A program made the position numbers and the translations under genes. A DNA stretch of 64,000 bases. Source: CAYVTM01 sp964454645 (GTDB taxonomy: Bacteria > Bacteroidota > Bacteroidia > Sphingobacteriales > Sphingobacteriaceae). Positions 16,094 to 25,069 of the stretch are shown here, piece by piece. Below the pieces are notes generated by a model that had not been told where the DNA came from, ran no database searches, and saw only the letters and a program-made list of their open reading frames with translations. Position 1 is the first letter of the stretch. Every line of letters starts with the position of its first letter. Location: positions 22,102 to 86,101 of the forward strand of contig CAYVTM010000008.1 of NCBI GenBank assembly GCA_964454645.1, given 5' to 3'.

Positions 16094-17002
16094 ATGAAAG
16101 TCCCATCGTATTTAAAAAAAGGTGATAAAATCGCTCTCATCAGCACAGCCCGAAAAATTGATGAAGGCAGGCTGATGCCCGGCATCGAGCTGTTAAGAAA
16201 TCGGGGACTAAAGGTTATTATCGGTAAAAGCATTGGCTCGGAAGATCATCAATATGCCGGCAATGATGCTCTTCGTTCCGAAGATTTTCAACATCAGCTT
16301 GATGACCCGGATGTTAAAGCCATTTTGTGTGCCAGAGGAGGCTATGGCTCGATGCGCATCCTGGATTCAATCGATTTCGAAAAGTTTCGCTCAAATCCCA
16401 AATGGATCTGCGGCTTCAGCGATGCAACAACTATTCATATTCATCTTCAGCAAGTACTTCAAATCGCCAGCATTCATTCCAACATGCCCGGCCTTTTTCC
16501 TGAATCTCCGGAAGGGCATAGTAGTACAGAAACTTTATGCGGAGCTTTATTCGGAGAAGACCTGATATACACATACAAGCATCAGCATTTTTATAAAGCC
16601 GGGAATTGCGAAGGAATTGTGGTCGGAGGAAATCTCTCTTTGATTTATGCTTTGCAGGGAAGCGTCTCGGATCTCGATACTTCCGGAAAAATTTTATTCA
16701 TTGAAGATCTCGACGAATATTTATATCATATCGACCGCATGATGTTAAGCCTGGATCGCGCAGGAAAATTAAAGAAATTAAAAGGGCTTATTGTCGGTGG
16801 CATGACCTCGATGAAAGACAATGCCGTTCCTTTCGGAAAGAATGCAGAAGAAATTATCTGGGAGTATGCGTCAAAATATAACTATCCGGTATGTTTCGAT
16901 TTTCCGGCCGGCCATATCGACGATAATCGTTCCATACGCCTGGGAACCCGGGCTACACTGGAAATTGACGATGCCGGTATCCGTTTTATACAAAAAGCCT
17001 GA
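16094..17002 (+). CDS. ldcA: LD-carboxypeptidase (peptidase S66)
   Basis: A 302-residue cytoplasmic protein that would remove the terminal D-Ala from murein tetrapeptides during cell-wall recycling. The nucleophile Ser lies in GFSDAT (about 114), the Glu in FIEDLDEY and the His in FPAGHID, the expected S66 triad. CARGGYGSMRIL precedes the nucleophile as in the family. A cell-wall recycling role agrees with anmK 1.5 kb away. Confidence 0.9.
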   Translation: MKVPSYLKKGDKIALISTARKIDEGRLMPGIELLRNRGLKVIIGKSIGSEDHQYAGNDALRSEDFQHQLDDPDVKAILCARGGYGSMRILDSIDFEKFRSNPKWICGFSDATTIHIHLQQVLQIASIHSNMPGLFPESPEGHSSTETLCGALFGEDLIYTYKHQHFYKAGNCEGIVVGGNLSLIYALQGSVSDLDTSGKILFIEDLDEYLYHIDRMMLSLDRAGKLKKLKGLIVGGMTSMKDNAVPFGKNAEEIIWEYASKYNYPVCFDFPAGHIDDNRSIRLGTRATLEIDDAGIRFIQKA

Positions 17003-17020
17003 AGAATATTTCAGCTGAAA

Positions 17021-17425
17021 TTATTTTTTATCGATGCTGTATTTCCCCGGACCGATAAACATCAACCCTAAAAAAACCACGCCCATTTTAATCGCATGTG
17101 CTGCTTCCATAATTCCCTGCCCTTTGTAGATGTGTGAAAGAGAAGCAATGGTCATGGTGCAAAGTAAAAAGAAACAGGCCGGACGAAAAGCAACTCCGAG
17201 AATCAAAAGTATCGCCCCTGCAAATTCCGATAAAGCAGCGAGCAATCCCCAGGCTACCGGAAAAAAATCGATTCCCAGGTAAGCCATATTATTACCCAGG
17301 CTTTCCCAGCGGCTTACACCGCCGATAATTTTAGGATAGCCATGAAGGATATACATAATTCCTAAACCGATACGCATCAGGAGCAGGGCTGTGTTTTTAT
17401 AATTTCCGAGTGAAGAAAGAATCAT
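17021..17425 (-). CDS. DoxX family membrane protein
   Basis: A 134-residue protein with four hydrophobic helices. The opening LLLMRIGLGIMYILHGYPKI and the AGAILLILGV helix are typical of DoxX/DoxD-like proteins. Functions across the family are varied and mostly unknown (some relate to redox or thiosulfate metabolism). It converges with the LD-carboxypeptidase gene, with 18 bp between the stops. Confidence 0.85.
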   Translation of the reverse strand: MILSSLGNYKNTALLLMRIGLGIMYILHGYPKIIGGVSRWESLGNNMAYLGIDFFPVAWGLLAALSEFAGAILLILGVAFRPACFFLLCTMTIASLSHIYKGQGIMEAAHAIKMGVVFLGLMFIGPGKYSIDKK

Positions 17426-17569
17426 AGGTTTTAAGGTGTGGCCGGCCGGGCCGGATTTACTTTTTATTTTTGCGTCAACATACGAGCCGGTAGCATTGAA
17501 AATCCCATCGGTCTGAAAATTTCGACTGTACTGTTAGGGGTTTTTGTACGTTGGTAATTACTTTTTGTT

Positions 17570-18640
17570 TCATTGATAAATAGCTCCGCCGCAGCTATCA
17601 CGTGAAGCACCTGTTACCGAGCTTAAACAATTTACCTCATTACGTAATCGCAGCACACCTAAGAAAGCAAAGATTAATGCCTCCTTAAATTCAATAAGAG
17701 TTGTTTCGGGAATAATAAATTCATGTTTCGAATAATGCCGGATGCGTTCCATCAGATAGGTATTATGAGTGCCACCGCCACTTACCAGAATTTTTAATTT
17801 CTGTTGATGATTGTCATTGATGCCTTCACAATCCCTGGCAATTTGTTTTGCCGTATGTTCGGTACAGGTTGCGATCGTATCCGGCAGATTGATTTTATAT
17901 TTTTTAATCAATGGAAACACTTTTTGTACAATCCACTCTTTCCCAAGTGATTTAGGAAAGCTAAAACTGTAATAATCGAGCTGATCAAGTTCCGATAAAA
18001 GTTCCGGATGCACTTGTCCTGAGCGGGCAATATTGCCATCTTTATCATAATCTTTAGCTAAATCGCGTGCATAATGATTTAACAAGATATTTGCAGGGGC
18101 AATATCAAAAGCCAGGCGACTATTATTCTTTTCGAAAGAGATATTGGCAATACCACCGATATTTAAACAGGCATCGTATTCGGAAAACAATAGACGATCT
18201 CCGACAGGGACCAGGGGAGCACCTTGTCCACCCAGTGCAATATCCACTGTTCTGAAATCACAAATGGTCTGAATGCCGGTAAGAGCAGCAATAACAGAAC
18301 CCTTTCCGATCTGTAAGCTTAATTTGTTTTCGGTTTGGTGAAAGATGGTATGGCCATGCGATGCAATAAAATCGGGCTTTAAGCTATGCTCATGAATAAA
18401 TTTATTCAGCTCTCCGGCAAAATATTCTGATAAATGCACATCAAACAATGCCAGCTCTTCTGCCGAATAGTTTTCGGCATTCAACAGTTTACTTTTACGG
18501 GAATGATCATAAAGAACACAACGGGTGTGCTTAATCTGAAAAGACCATCTGTTTTTTTCAAGCTTAAATTCACAATAAGCCATATCCAGACCATCGAGCG
18601 AAGTACCCGACATCAGGCCAATACCCTTATAGGATTCCAT
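17570..18640 (-). CDS. anmK: anhydro-N-acetylmuramic acid kinase
   Basis: A 356-residue enzyme that hydrolyses and phosphorylates 1,6-anhydroMurNAc to MurNAc-6-phosphate in peptidoglycan recycling. Family marks are GLMSGTSLDGLDMAYC at the N-terminus, LNIGGIANIS and the APANILLN region, then VSGGGTHN near the C-terminus. Length is normal. The 130 bp downstream show no gene. Confidence 0.95.
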   Translation of the reverse strand: MESYKGIGLMSGTSLDGLDMAYCEFKLEKNRWSFQIKHTRCVLYDHSRKSKLLNAENYSAEELALFDVHLSEYFAGELNKFIHEHSLKPDFIASHGHTIFHQTENKLSLQIGKGSVIAALTGIQTICDFRTVDIALGGQGAPLVPVGDRLLFSEYDACLNIGGIANISFEKNNSRLAFDIAPANILLNHYARDLAKDYDKDGNIARSGQVHPELLSELDQLDYYSFSFPKSLGKEWIVQKVFPLIKKYKINLPDTIATCTEHTAKQIARDCEGINDNHQQKLKILVSGGGTHNTYLMERIRHYSKHEFIIPETTLIEFKEALIFAFLGVLRLRNEVNCLSSVTGASRDSCGGAIYQ

Positions 18641-18765
18641 CCTTTAAATTTAGGAAAGAGCAGCGGAATAAAAAATTAATTGAGGAATAATTTACCTGGA
18701 ACATACCTATGCATATTAATATCTATAATGCCCGTATAAAATGGTTATTCATAATAGGCAGGTAT

Positions 18766-18809
18766 AATACGAACAAAGTCTCACCGTATGATGAGACTTT
18801 GTTCGTATT
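18766..18809. terminator. Long stem-loop downstream of the T9SS protein gene
   Basis: A perfect 18-bp stem (18766-18783 against 18792-18809) with an 8-base loop lies 16 bp past the stop codon of the minus-strand gene at 18825. There is no long T-tract on the minus side, so it may act as an RNA-stabilising hairpin as well as a terminator. Confidence 0.65.
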
Positions 18810-18824
18810 TCTAAAAAAAAGAAA

Positions 18825-20219
18825 TTATCGGATGGCTACACGCTGAGCAGCTTTCTTTCCGTTGTAGTTTAATTCTACCAGGTATAAACCTTTCGAAATA
18901 TTTGAAAGATCTATAGAGGTTAACAATAAACTTTGAGTAGGGTAGGTTTCTTCAAAAACGATTCTTCCTGTCATATCATACACACGTACATTTGAAGTAC
19001 CTTCCACATTCGCACGGATATAGAATGTTCCTTCGGACGGATTTGGATATACACGTAAAGCATTTTGATCTGCTTTCGTAAATCCTATATCCGTAGTTGT
19101 TGTATCCGGCTGACGTACAGAACCCCATTTAAAAATACCACCTACTGTAGAACTGGTGTTAAATCCACCTGACCAACCGTTGTCGATATCGTTAAACTGG
19201 ATTGAAGTATGTTGAATTTTATCAATATAAATCCAGGTTGCACCCCCATCTTCGGTATATGCAGAACCCAATCCACCCGTATTAAAATTTGCAGAAGTTA
19301 CAAACCAGGTATCGGTTGTTCCTTTTACATACGCAATAGCATTACGGTTGAAAATGCCTGCTGAAGAAGAATCTCTTTCGGTTGTCCAGGTAATACCCCC
19401 ATCGGTAGTTGCAATAATTGCATCCACCGCATTAGCAGTATTAAGGAGAATTGCTTTTCCGTTCATTTTATCTTTGAAAGCCAACGAAGGTATGAATGTA
19501 GTAGCAGTGCTGTCATAAGGAGTTGATCCAATATCCCAGGTTAAGCCTAAATCGTGGCTTACCAACATACGTCCATAGTTTGTAGAATACCAGATCGAGC
19601 TGTCAAACGCAGTAAAATAACCTACCGTACCATATTCATCAGCTGCAATCGGAGCTGCAATATTTGCTTGTGGGATTCTGGTCCAGCTTGCACCTGCATT
19701 ATCAGTTGTATAACCTTCAAAATAACCACCTTCCGGGTCACCTATGGCAACGCCGTTCATAGCATCGAAGAAATGCACAACATTAATAAAAGACGCATTG
19801 GCAGTAAAAGTCCCCGCGGAAACTTTCGCCCAGGTAGCACCACCGTCGGTAGTTTTATATACACCCTGAGTTGCAATACCCGATGCAGAGCCCGGATATA
19901 CCGATGCATAAGCAGTGTCTTTATCTATTGCCGAGATATTCGCTAAACCGTGTGAAGCGATTAAGCCTGTGGCATTAACTTTCCCCGGTAACCAGGTTGC
20001 GCCGCCATCGGTAGTAACTGTATAATCTCTGATGGTTGCGCCGCCTCCGGAACCATCGTAGGCAACAGCCCAAACAACATTAGAGTCAACAACATCAAAG
20101 TCGTTAATTCCTCTGCTTGCTGCTGCAAATCCTGAATTTTGCACATGCCATGCTTGCTGAGCGTTCGCTGCAAATGCTGTTAATGCGCATACAGATAGTA
20201 ATAGTAGTTTTCTTTTCAT
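18825..20219 (-). CDS. T9SS-secreted beta-propeller protein (Ycf48/sialidase-like repeats)
   Basis: A 464-residue secreted protein: signal peptide 1-20 (FAANAQ), repeated TTDGGATW/TTDGGITW blades typical of BNR/Ycf48-like propellers (70-370), and a C-terminal type IX sorting domain from about 385 (LRVYPNPSEGTFYI, VYDMTGRIV, KGLYLVELNYNGK). It should be exported by the T9SS and anchored to or released from the cell surface. The ligand is unknown. A TACATTTG element on the minus strand at 20313-20320 is a possible -7 box. Confidence 0.85.
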   Translation of the reverse strand: MKRKLLLLSVCALTAFAANAQQAWHVQNSGFAAASRGINDFDVVDSNVVWAVAYDGSGGGATIRDYTVTTDGGATWLPGKVNATGLIASHGLANISAIDKDTAYASVYPGSASGIATQGVYKTTDGGATWAKVSAGTFTANASFINVVHFFDAMNGVAIGDPEGGYFEGYTTDNAGASWTRIPQANIAAPIAADEYGTVGYFTAFDSSIWYSTNYGRMLVSHDLGLTWDIGSTPYDSTATTFIPSLAFKDKMNGKAILLNTANAVDAIIATTDGGITWTTERDSSSAGIFNRNAIAYVKGTTDTWFVTSANFNTGGLGSAYTEDGGATWIYIDKIQHTSIQFNDIDNGWSGGFNTSSTVGGIFKWGSVRQPDTTTTDIGFTKADQNALRVYPNPSEGTFYIRANVEGTSNVRVYDMTGRIVFEETYPTQSLLLTSIDLSNISKGLYLVELNYNGKKAAQRVAIR

Positions 20220-20340
20220 AATAATGTAATGTCTAAATAATTAAGATTTCGAATATAAATAAAAATCATTGAATCGGTCTTTTTTTACGACACAAATCGT
20301 TCCAAATGTAACAAAATTGCTAAAAATAAAAATATTATAG

Positions 20341-20359
20341 TACTATGTATTGCATAGTA
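20341..20359. promoter_or_regulatory. Palindromic operator upstream of the PadR gene
   Basis: TACTATG-TATTG-CATAGTA is a perfect 7-bp inverted repeat with a 5-bp spacer, 26 bp before the PadR ATG. It overlaps the candidate -33 TTG, so a bound dimer would block the promoter. PadR proteins commonly repress their own operons; that this is the PadR site is inferred. Confidence 0.6.
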
Positions 20360-20381
20360 TTATAATTTACATATATCTTTG
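20350..20381 (+). promoter_or_regulatory. Candidate Bacteroidota promoter of padR-pspC
   Basis: TTG at 20350-20352 and TATCTTTG at 20374-20381 fit the Bacteroidota -33 (TTG) and -7 (TAnnTTTG) elements with 21 bp between them. The start codon follows only 4 bp later at 20386, so the mRNA would have almost no leader. Confidence 0.5.
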
Positions 20382-20385
20382 TATC

Positions 20386-20745
20386 ATGATAGTAGAAAAT
20401 ACACAAGTTCAGATGAGAAAGGGGATTCTCGAGTACTGCATCCTCTCCATCATATCGCATGGTGAGATCTATGCCTCTGACATTATCGAAGAATTACGGA
20501 AAGCACGCCTTCTGGTAGTTGAAGGGACTTTATACCCTTTATTAACCCGCTTAAAAAACAATGGGTTGCTAAGCTACAACTGGATAGAATCAACCGCAGG
20601 GCCGCCCCGCAAGTATTATCAGTTAACACCTGCCGGGGAAGCAGTACTCAAAGAATTACACAAAACATGGGCAGATCTGGAATATGCGGTAACCGCGGTA
20701 CAGTCGCTCCATAAAAATAAAGAATCATCAGAAGACAAAAAATAA
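20386..20745 (+). CDS. PadR family transcriptional regulator
   Basis: About 119 residues from the ATG at 20386; a TTG at 20350 in the same frame lies in the operator and is unlikely. The winged helix is visible: KGILEYCILSIISHGEIYASDIIEEL, then EGTLYPLLTRLKNNGLLSYNWIES, and PPRKYYQLTPAGE for the wing. It probably represses itself and the PspC-domain gene 7 bp downstream. Confidence 0.9.
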   Translation: MIVENTQVQMRKGILEYCILSIISHGEIYASDIIEELRKARLLVVEGTLYPLLTRLKNNGLLSYNWIESTAGPPRKYYQLTPAGEAVLKELHKTWADLEYAVTAVQSLHKNKESSEDKK

Positions 20746-20752
20746 AAAACCA

Positions 20753-22327
20753 ATGAACAAGACCATCATTATTAACATCAGCGGAATCATCTTCCATATT
20801 GAAGAGGATGCATACGATCTGTTAAAGATCTATATGAGTGATGTCAAAAAACATTTCAGCAAATCGGAAGATAGCTTTGAAATTGTTACCGATATCGAAA
20901 ACCGCATTGCCGAAATGTTTACGGCAATTCTAACGAAAGAAAATAAACAGGTTATTGTATTAAACGAGGTTGAGCGGGTTATTGCTCAAATGGGTAAAAT
21001 CAGTGATTTTGAATCGGAAGAAATTTCGGAAGATTCGTTTTCCGAACAAACTCATTCGGCTACAAAACGCTTGTACCGTAATCCCGATGATAAGATACTG
21101 GGTGGGGTATGCTCTGGAATCGCGGCCTACTTCGGTACCGATCCATTATGGATTCGTTTAGGGCTTGCTTTATCGATTGTCTTTTTCGGAACGGGAATAT
21201 TACTTTATATCTTATTATGGATTATTATGCCGGAAGCAAAAACCCGTGCCGAAAAATTAGCGATGCGTGGAGAGAAAGTAACTATCGAAACCATTAAGAA
21301 ATCGGTTGAAAAAGAATTGGGGGATGCGAAAGCAAATTTTAATGGAACTGATCAGATTAAAGGTGTTATACAAAATATTGTAGAAGCTGCAGGGACGCTA
21401 TTAAAAGTCTTGCTAAAAATATTCGTTAAACTGATCGGTTTATTTTTATTGTTCCTCGGGTTAAGTTTTGGGATTGCAGTTATTGTACTCACACTGGCCG
21501 GATTAGGATATATCGATGCGCATGTCCCGGGCGATTTTCCTCTCAATATTTTTGAACCGGGTATGCACGACATTGCTTTTATCAGTTGGTTTGTTGTATG
21601 TATTGTTCCCGTGCTGGCATTAATAATGTTATCCATTCGCATTGTCTTTAACACGAAAGCCCTTAATAAAACAAGTGCCTTAAGCTTGTTGGGAATATGG
21701 ATTTTCGGAGTATTTACGGCAGGATATTTAACCGTACGAACCCTGGATAATTTTTCTGAAGTAGGACGTTTAAAACAAACTACACAAATCGATCCGGTTA
21801 AGAATAATACTTATTACCTGCTTACGAATAAAAATCCGGAGCGCTACGGGAACTATACAGAAGATTCGGCAAGCACACGTAAGTATGGCTTAAACGGAAA
21901 AGTAATTGTTAAATCGGACGGACATAGAATACTATTTGATAACATCGATATGAGTATAGAACGTAGTTACGATGATCAAATGCGGTTAATTACCATATAC
22001 AGTGCGCGTGGGGAAGACGATTACAGTGCGGTACAATCGGCAGAAGCCATTGAATATAAATTCCTGCAGGAAGATTCCGTACTCTTATTTCCCAATCATT
22101 TCGACCTGCGAAAAAATACACAATGGAGGGATCAAAAAATAAAACTAACATTACTCGTTCCCGAACAAACCAAATTAATTATCGACGATCGTGTAGATGC
22201 GTTCATACACAATATCAGTTCATGGAAATGTGAGCGTAATGCTTTCCGTCAAACTTCCTGGATTATGAATAAAGACGGGCTCGCTTGTAAAGAAGAAGAA
22301 AAAGAGGCCGATCCGGTACTTCAATAA
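20753..22327 (+). CDS. PspC domain membrane protein
   Basis: A 524-residue inner-membrane protein. The N-terminal 100 residues are cytoplasmic with MNKTIIINISGIIFHIEEDAY. A PspC domain follows at about 105-165 (RLYRNPDDKILGGVCSGIAAYFGTDPLWIRL plus a helix). Further helices lie around 220-255, 275-295 and 310-330, and a soluble C-terminal domain of some 180 residues ends the protein. PspC proteins take part in envelope-stress responses. Its PadR partner is immediately upstream, a common pairing in Bacteroidota. Confidence 0.88.
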   Translation: MNKTIIINISGIIFHIEEDAYDLLKIYMSDVKKHFSKSEDSFEIVTDIENRIAEMFTAILTKENKQVIVLNEVERVIAQMGKISDFESEEISEDSFSEQTHSATKRLYRNPDDKILGGVCSGIAAYFGTDPLWIRLGLALSIVFFGTGILLYILLWIIMPEAKTRAEKLAMRGEKVTIETIKKSVEKELGDAKANFNGTDQIKGVIQNIVEAAGTLLKVLLKIFVKLIGLFLLFLGLSFGIAVIVLTLAGLGYIDAHVPGDFPLNIFEPGMHDIAFISWFVVCIVPVLALIMLSIRIVFNTKALNKTSALSLLGIWIFGVFTAGYLTVRTLDNFSEVGRLKQTTQIDPVKNNTYYLLTNKNPERYGNYTEDSASTRKYGLNGKVIVKSDGHRILFDNIDMSIERSYDDQMRLITIYSARGEDDYSAVQSAEAIEYKFLQEDSVLLFPNHFDLRKNTQWRDQKIKLTLLVPEQTKLIIDDRVDAFIHNISSWKCERNAFRQTSWIMNKDGLACKEEEKEADPVLQ

Positions 22328-22415
22328 AAATACCCTGTCGATCACATATAGATTTACAATGCGTCTTGTTCTCTATATCGGCAGGGTTACAAAAACCTCC
22401 TCACATATATTGACT

Positions 22416-22447
22416 AAAAAAGTAAGGGGGTTTCTCCTTACTTTTTT
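22416..22447 (+). terminator. Terminator after padR-pspC
   Basis: The stem AAAAAAGTAAGG / CCTTACTTTTTT with an 8-base loop ends in a T-run, 88 bp after the PspC stop. The rest of the 305-bp gap 22328-22632 holds repeat sequence and no gene. Confidence 0.8.
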
Positions 22448-22480
22448 CATAAAAAATATTATTTACTGTTTTCTTTAGAA

Positions 22481-22545
22481 TACTGATAATCCGCGCTGCT
22501 TGCATCCGCGTCATCCGTGTTCTATTTTTTCAAAACGTTGATTAT
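22481..22545. repeat. 65-bp direct repeat, copy 1
   Basis: It matches 23071-23135 at 63 of 65 positions (core CCGCGCTGCTTGCATCCGCG). A second shorter repeat (GATAACGCGGATTTTCAAA) occurs at about 22595-22613 and 23052-23070. The two copies bracket the GxxExxY gene. Confidence 0.85.
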
Positions 22546-22632
22546 ATCTATTACTTCCACTTGTGTCTTTTGTATTTTGTTTTATTGGAACGCGGATAAC
22601 GCGGATTTTCAAACGCTGATTGTAATTTATTT

Positions 22633-23031
22633 TTAACTATTTATATTCTTTCTATGGTTATCGAAAACTTTTCTTCTGAATTCAGGTTTTGTACCGAAGT
22701 TTAGTAATAGTCCTACTTCTATATGAGTCGCCCTCAAATAATTAATAAGTTGAAACTCAAATTCTTTAACAATCACTTCTGTAGCTTTTAATTCGAGTAT
22801 TATTAGGTTATTCACTATTAAATCTGCATAATACTCACCTACTACTACATTTTTATAATAGACTTTTATTTGTTTTTGTGCTTCTACTTGAAAGCCCCGG
22901 TTCTTCAATTCTAATAAGAGTGCGTTTTGGTAAACCTTTTCAAGAAAACCATAACCTAATTCATTATAAACATCATAAAATGTTTTTATTATTTGGTCGG
23001 TTAGTTCTTTGTGTAACAACTCCATATTCAT
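22633..23031 (-). CDS. GxxExxY protein (PD-(D/E)XK-like)
   Basis: A 132-residue protein with the naming motif GYGFLEKVY, then EYYADLIVNNLIILELKAT, which gives the D..ExK arrangement of a restriction-like nuclease fold, and HIEVGLLLNFG near the end. The function of the family is not known. It is often found as scattered copies flanked by repeats, as here, which suggests a mobile or repeat-associated unit. It stands alone between the pspC terminator and the biotin carrier gene. Confidence 0.85.
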   Translation of the reverse strand: MNMELLHKELTDQIIKTFYDVYNELGYGFLEKVYQNALLLELKNRGFQVEAQKQIKVYYKNVVVGEYYADLIVNNLIILELKATEVIVKEFEFQLINYLRATHIEVGLLLNFGTKPEFRRKVFDNHRKNINS

Positions 23032-23070
23032 TGTTATTTATTTGAACCCATGATAACGCGGATTTTCAAA

Positions 23071-23135
23071 TACTGATTATCCGCGCTGCTTGCATCCGCG
23101 TCATCCGTGTTCTATTTTTTCAGAACGTTGATTAT
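23071..23135. repeat. 65-bp direct repeat, copy 2
   Basis: Second copy of the 22481-22545 repeat in the same orientation, with two mismatches, lying 40 bp upstream of the GxxExxY start and 15 bp from the biotin carrier stop. Confidence 0.85.
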
Positions 23136-23150
23136 TTATTCGAGTAAATG

Positions 23151-23651
23151 TTATACGAGACTAATCAAGACCTGATTTTTATCGACCTTATCGGAAGCAT
23201 TTACTTTAATCGCTTTGACAATACCATCGGCAGTTGCTTTGATAATATTTTCCATTTTCATGGCTTCCAATACCAATAAATTGTCTCCTTTTTTGAAAAC
23301 CGTGCCTTCTTCCACCAAGATACGAAGTACTAATCCGGGCATAGGAGCTTTTATCTCGTTTAATTTTTTGACGTTGAGACTATCCATCCCCAATTGCTTT
23401 AACAAAGCATCAAACTGGTCTTTCAGCTCGATACGATAGGGATTATTGTTTACCTGAATGATAGCGGTTTTTGTTTCTTTATCCAATTGGATCAATTCCG
23501 CATTGTAAGAACGATTGTCTTTCAATACATGAAATCTTCCTTTAGCCAATTCCTGAATATCAATTTGAACCGAAGAGCCGTTAACTGTGATCACCTCTTT
23601 CTTTACATTGATATCGAATGTATATTGATTATTAACTTTTGCGTGATACAT
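23151..23651 (-). CDS. biotin carboxyl carrier protein (acyl-CoA carboxylase type)
   Basis: A 166-residue protein whose C-terminal 70 residues form a biotinyl/lipoyl domain with the biotinylation motif EAMKMEN (Lys in MKM) and the opening IKAPMPGLVLRI. It would carry CO2 for a propionyl- or acetyl-CoA-type carboxylase. No biotin carboxylase or carboxyltransferase gene is near, so the partners must be elsewhere. It lies 17 bp after DUF4159 on the same strand. Confidence 0.9.
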   Translation of the reverse strand: MYHAKVNNQYTFDINVKKEVITVNGSSVQIDIQELAKGRFHVLKDNRSYNAELIQLDKETKTAIIQVNNNPYRIELKDQFDALLKQLGMDSLNVKKLNEIKAPMPGLVLRILVEEGTVFKKGDNLLVLEAMKMENIIKATADGIVKAIKVNASDKVDKNQVLISLV

Positions 23652-23668
23652 ACAGTAAAAATATAAAA

Positions 23669-24367
23669 TTAATTCGTCATCACATATTTCAGGATATTCG
23701 CTCCCATTTTCAGCGCTTTTTCATGCATTTCGGGACTGTCGGAAGGATAGGTTCCTATATCTTCCCATCCATTTCCTAAGTCGCTTTCATAATCGTAAAA
23801 GCAAACTAAACGTCCTTCATAAATTAATCCGAAACCTTGCGGGCGTTTATCATCGTGCTCATGAATCTTGGGAAGCCCGTTCGGAAAGGTATAAGCCTGC
23901 TTATAGACAGGATGTGAGAAAGGCAGTTCCACAAAATCCAATTCCGGAAAAACTTTTTTCATGGCAAGGCGAAAATATTTATCCATACCATAATTATCGC
24001 AGGCATGCAGGAATCCGCCGGCCATTAAATAATTCCGCAGGTTTTGTGCCTCCTGATCGGAAAATACAATATTACCATGACCTGTAAGAAATACATAGGG
24101 ATAATTATAAATCTCAGAACTACCCGGCTCAACCAATGCTTCTTCGGGATCAATATTGGTCTGAATATTTTTATTGCAATAGCGAATAAGGTTTGTTAAT
24201 GCGGTACGGCTGGAATACCAATCACCTCCTCCGTTATATTTCATACGGGCAATACGGTAGGATGGCTGTTGTGCGAAAGATAAACCGACAAAGCTATACA
24301 TCAACAAAAGCGTGCATACTGAGCGAATCCATGCATTTTTTTTTCTATGTAATACTATACTTTTCAT
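23669..24367 (-). CDS. DUF4159 domain protein, secreted
   Basis: About 232 residues from the ATG at 24367, which overlaps the rsmE stop as ATGA; a start further up at 24400 would lie inside rsmE. A signal anchor (SVCTLLLMYSFVGLSFAQ) precedes a domain with YPYVFLTGHGNIVFSDQE, LMAGGFLHACDNYG and YDYESDLGNGWED, typical of DUF4159, which has a glutamine-amidotransferase-like fold. Relatives often occur with MoxR/VWA gene sets, but none is here. Function unknown. Confidence 0.85.
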   Translation of the reverse strand: MKSIVLHRKKNAWIRSVCTLLLMYSFVGLSFAQQPSYRIARMKYNGGGDWYSSRTALTNLIRYCNKNIQTNIDPEEALVEPGSSEIYNYPYVFLTGHGNIVFSDQEAQNLRNYLMAGGFLHACDNYGMDKYFRLAMKKVFPELDFVELPFSHPVYKQAYTFPNGLPKIHEHDDKRPQGFGLIYEGRLVCFYDYESDLGNGWEDIGTYPSDSPEMHEKALKMGANILKYVMTN

Positions 24368-25059
24368 TTCGATCGGTTCAAATAATTTACTTCGAAGCAA
24401 GCCTGCAGCCCGGCGGTCTCCGTTCTTAAACGGCTTTCTCCCAAACTTATTGGTATAAAATTATTTTTTAAAGCTAATTCTATTTCTTCGGGAGAAAAGT
24501 CCCCTTCAGGCCCGATCAGAATAGTATTAGATATAGCTTTTACGATTGTTGATTTCTCTCCTTTTTCGCAATGCGCTATTCCTTTAAAACCTTGTATATC
24601 TTTTGTCACAAAAGCTTTGAAAGGTGCAGCTTCATTTAATTTCGGATGATACGCTTTCAGGCTTTGTTTCATTCCCGCTTCAATAATTTTATTGGCACGG
24701 TCCATTTTAATTTCTTTTCTTTCGGATCGATTACAGATAACCGGCGTGATTTCATCGATACCGATTTCGGTAGCTTTTTCCAAAAACCATTCGGTACGTT
24801 CGATATTTTTAGTAGGAGCAATTGCGATATGCAAGTAATGGTTGCGCTTCCCATACTCACGTTGCGACTCCAATACCTCCACTATACAGCGTTTCGGATG
24901 ATCATCGAGGATATGCGTTTTAAAAAAACCGCCTTTGCCATCCAACAAATAAATAAAATCTCCTTTTTGTAAACGAAGTACTTTTATACAATGTTTACTT
25001 TCTTCTTCAGATAAAGTATAGATAGCATTGTTAATATCGGGAGTATAAAACAGGTGCAT
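24364..25059 (-). CDS. rsmE: 16S rRNA (uracil-1498-N3)-methyltransferase
   Basis: About 231 residues from the ATG at 25059 (MHLFYTPDIN); the longer frame from 25101 would run into the upstream gene. It methylates U1498 of 16S rRNA. The SPOUT knot is visible as ILIGPEGDFSPEEI and SLGESRLRTETAGLQA, with the N-terminal PUA-like part containing HCIKVLRLQKGDFIYLLDG. It is between a CNNM/CBS gene (10 bp upstream) and DUF4159 (ATGA overlap), so probably one operon. Confidence 0.93.
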   Translation of the reverse strand: MHLFYTPDINNAIYTLSEEESKHCIKVLRLQKGDFIYLLDGKGGFFKTHILDDHPKRCIVEVLESQREYGKRNHYLHIAIAPTKNIERTEWFLEKATEIGIDEITPVICNRSERKEIKMDRANKIIEAGMKQSLKAYHPKLNEAAPFKAFVTKDIQGFKGIAHCEKGEKSTIVKAISNTILIGPEGDFSPEEIELALKNNFIPISLGESRLRTETAGLQACFEVNYLNRSK

Positions 25060-25069
25060 GACATTATCT

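Noticed and set aside
20350..20385. Longer N-terminus for PadR from the TTG at 20350
   Set aside because: These codons fall in the operator and promoter; the ATG at 20386 gives the normal PadR length.
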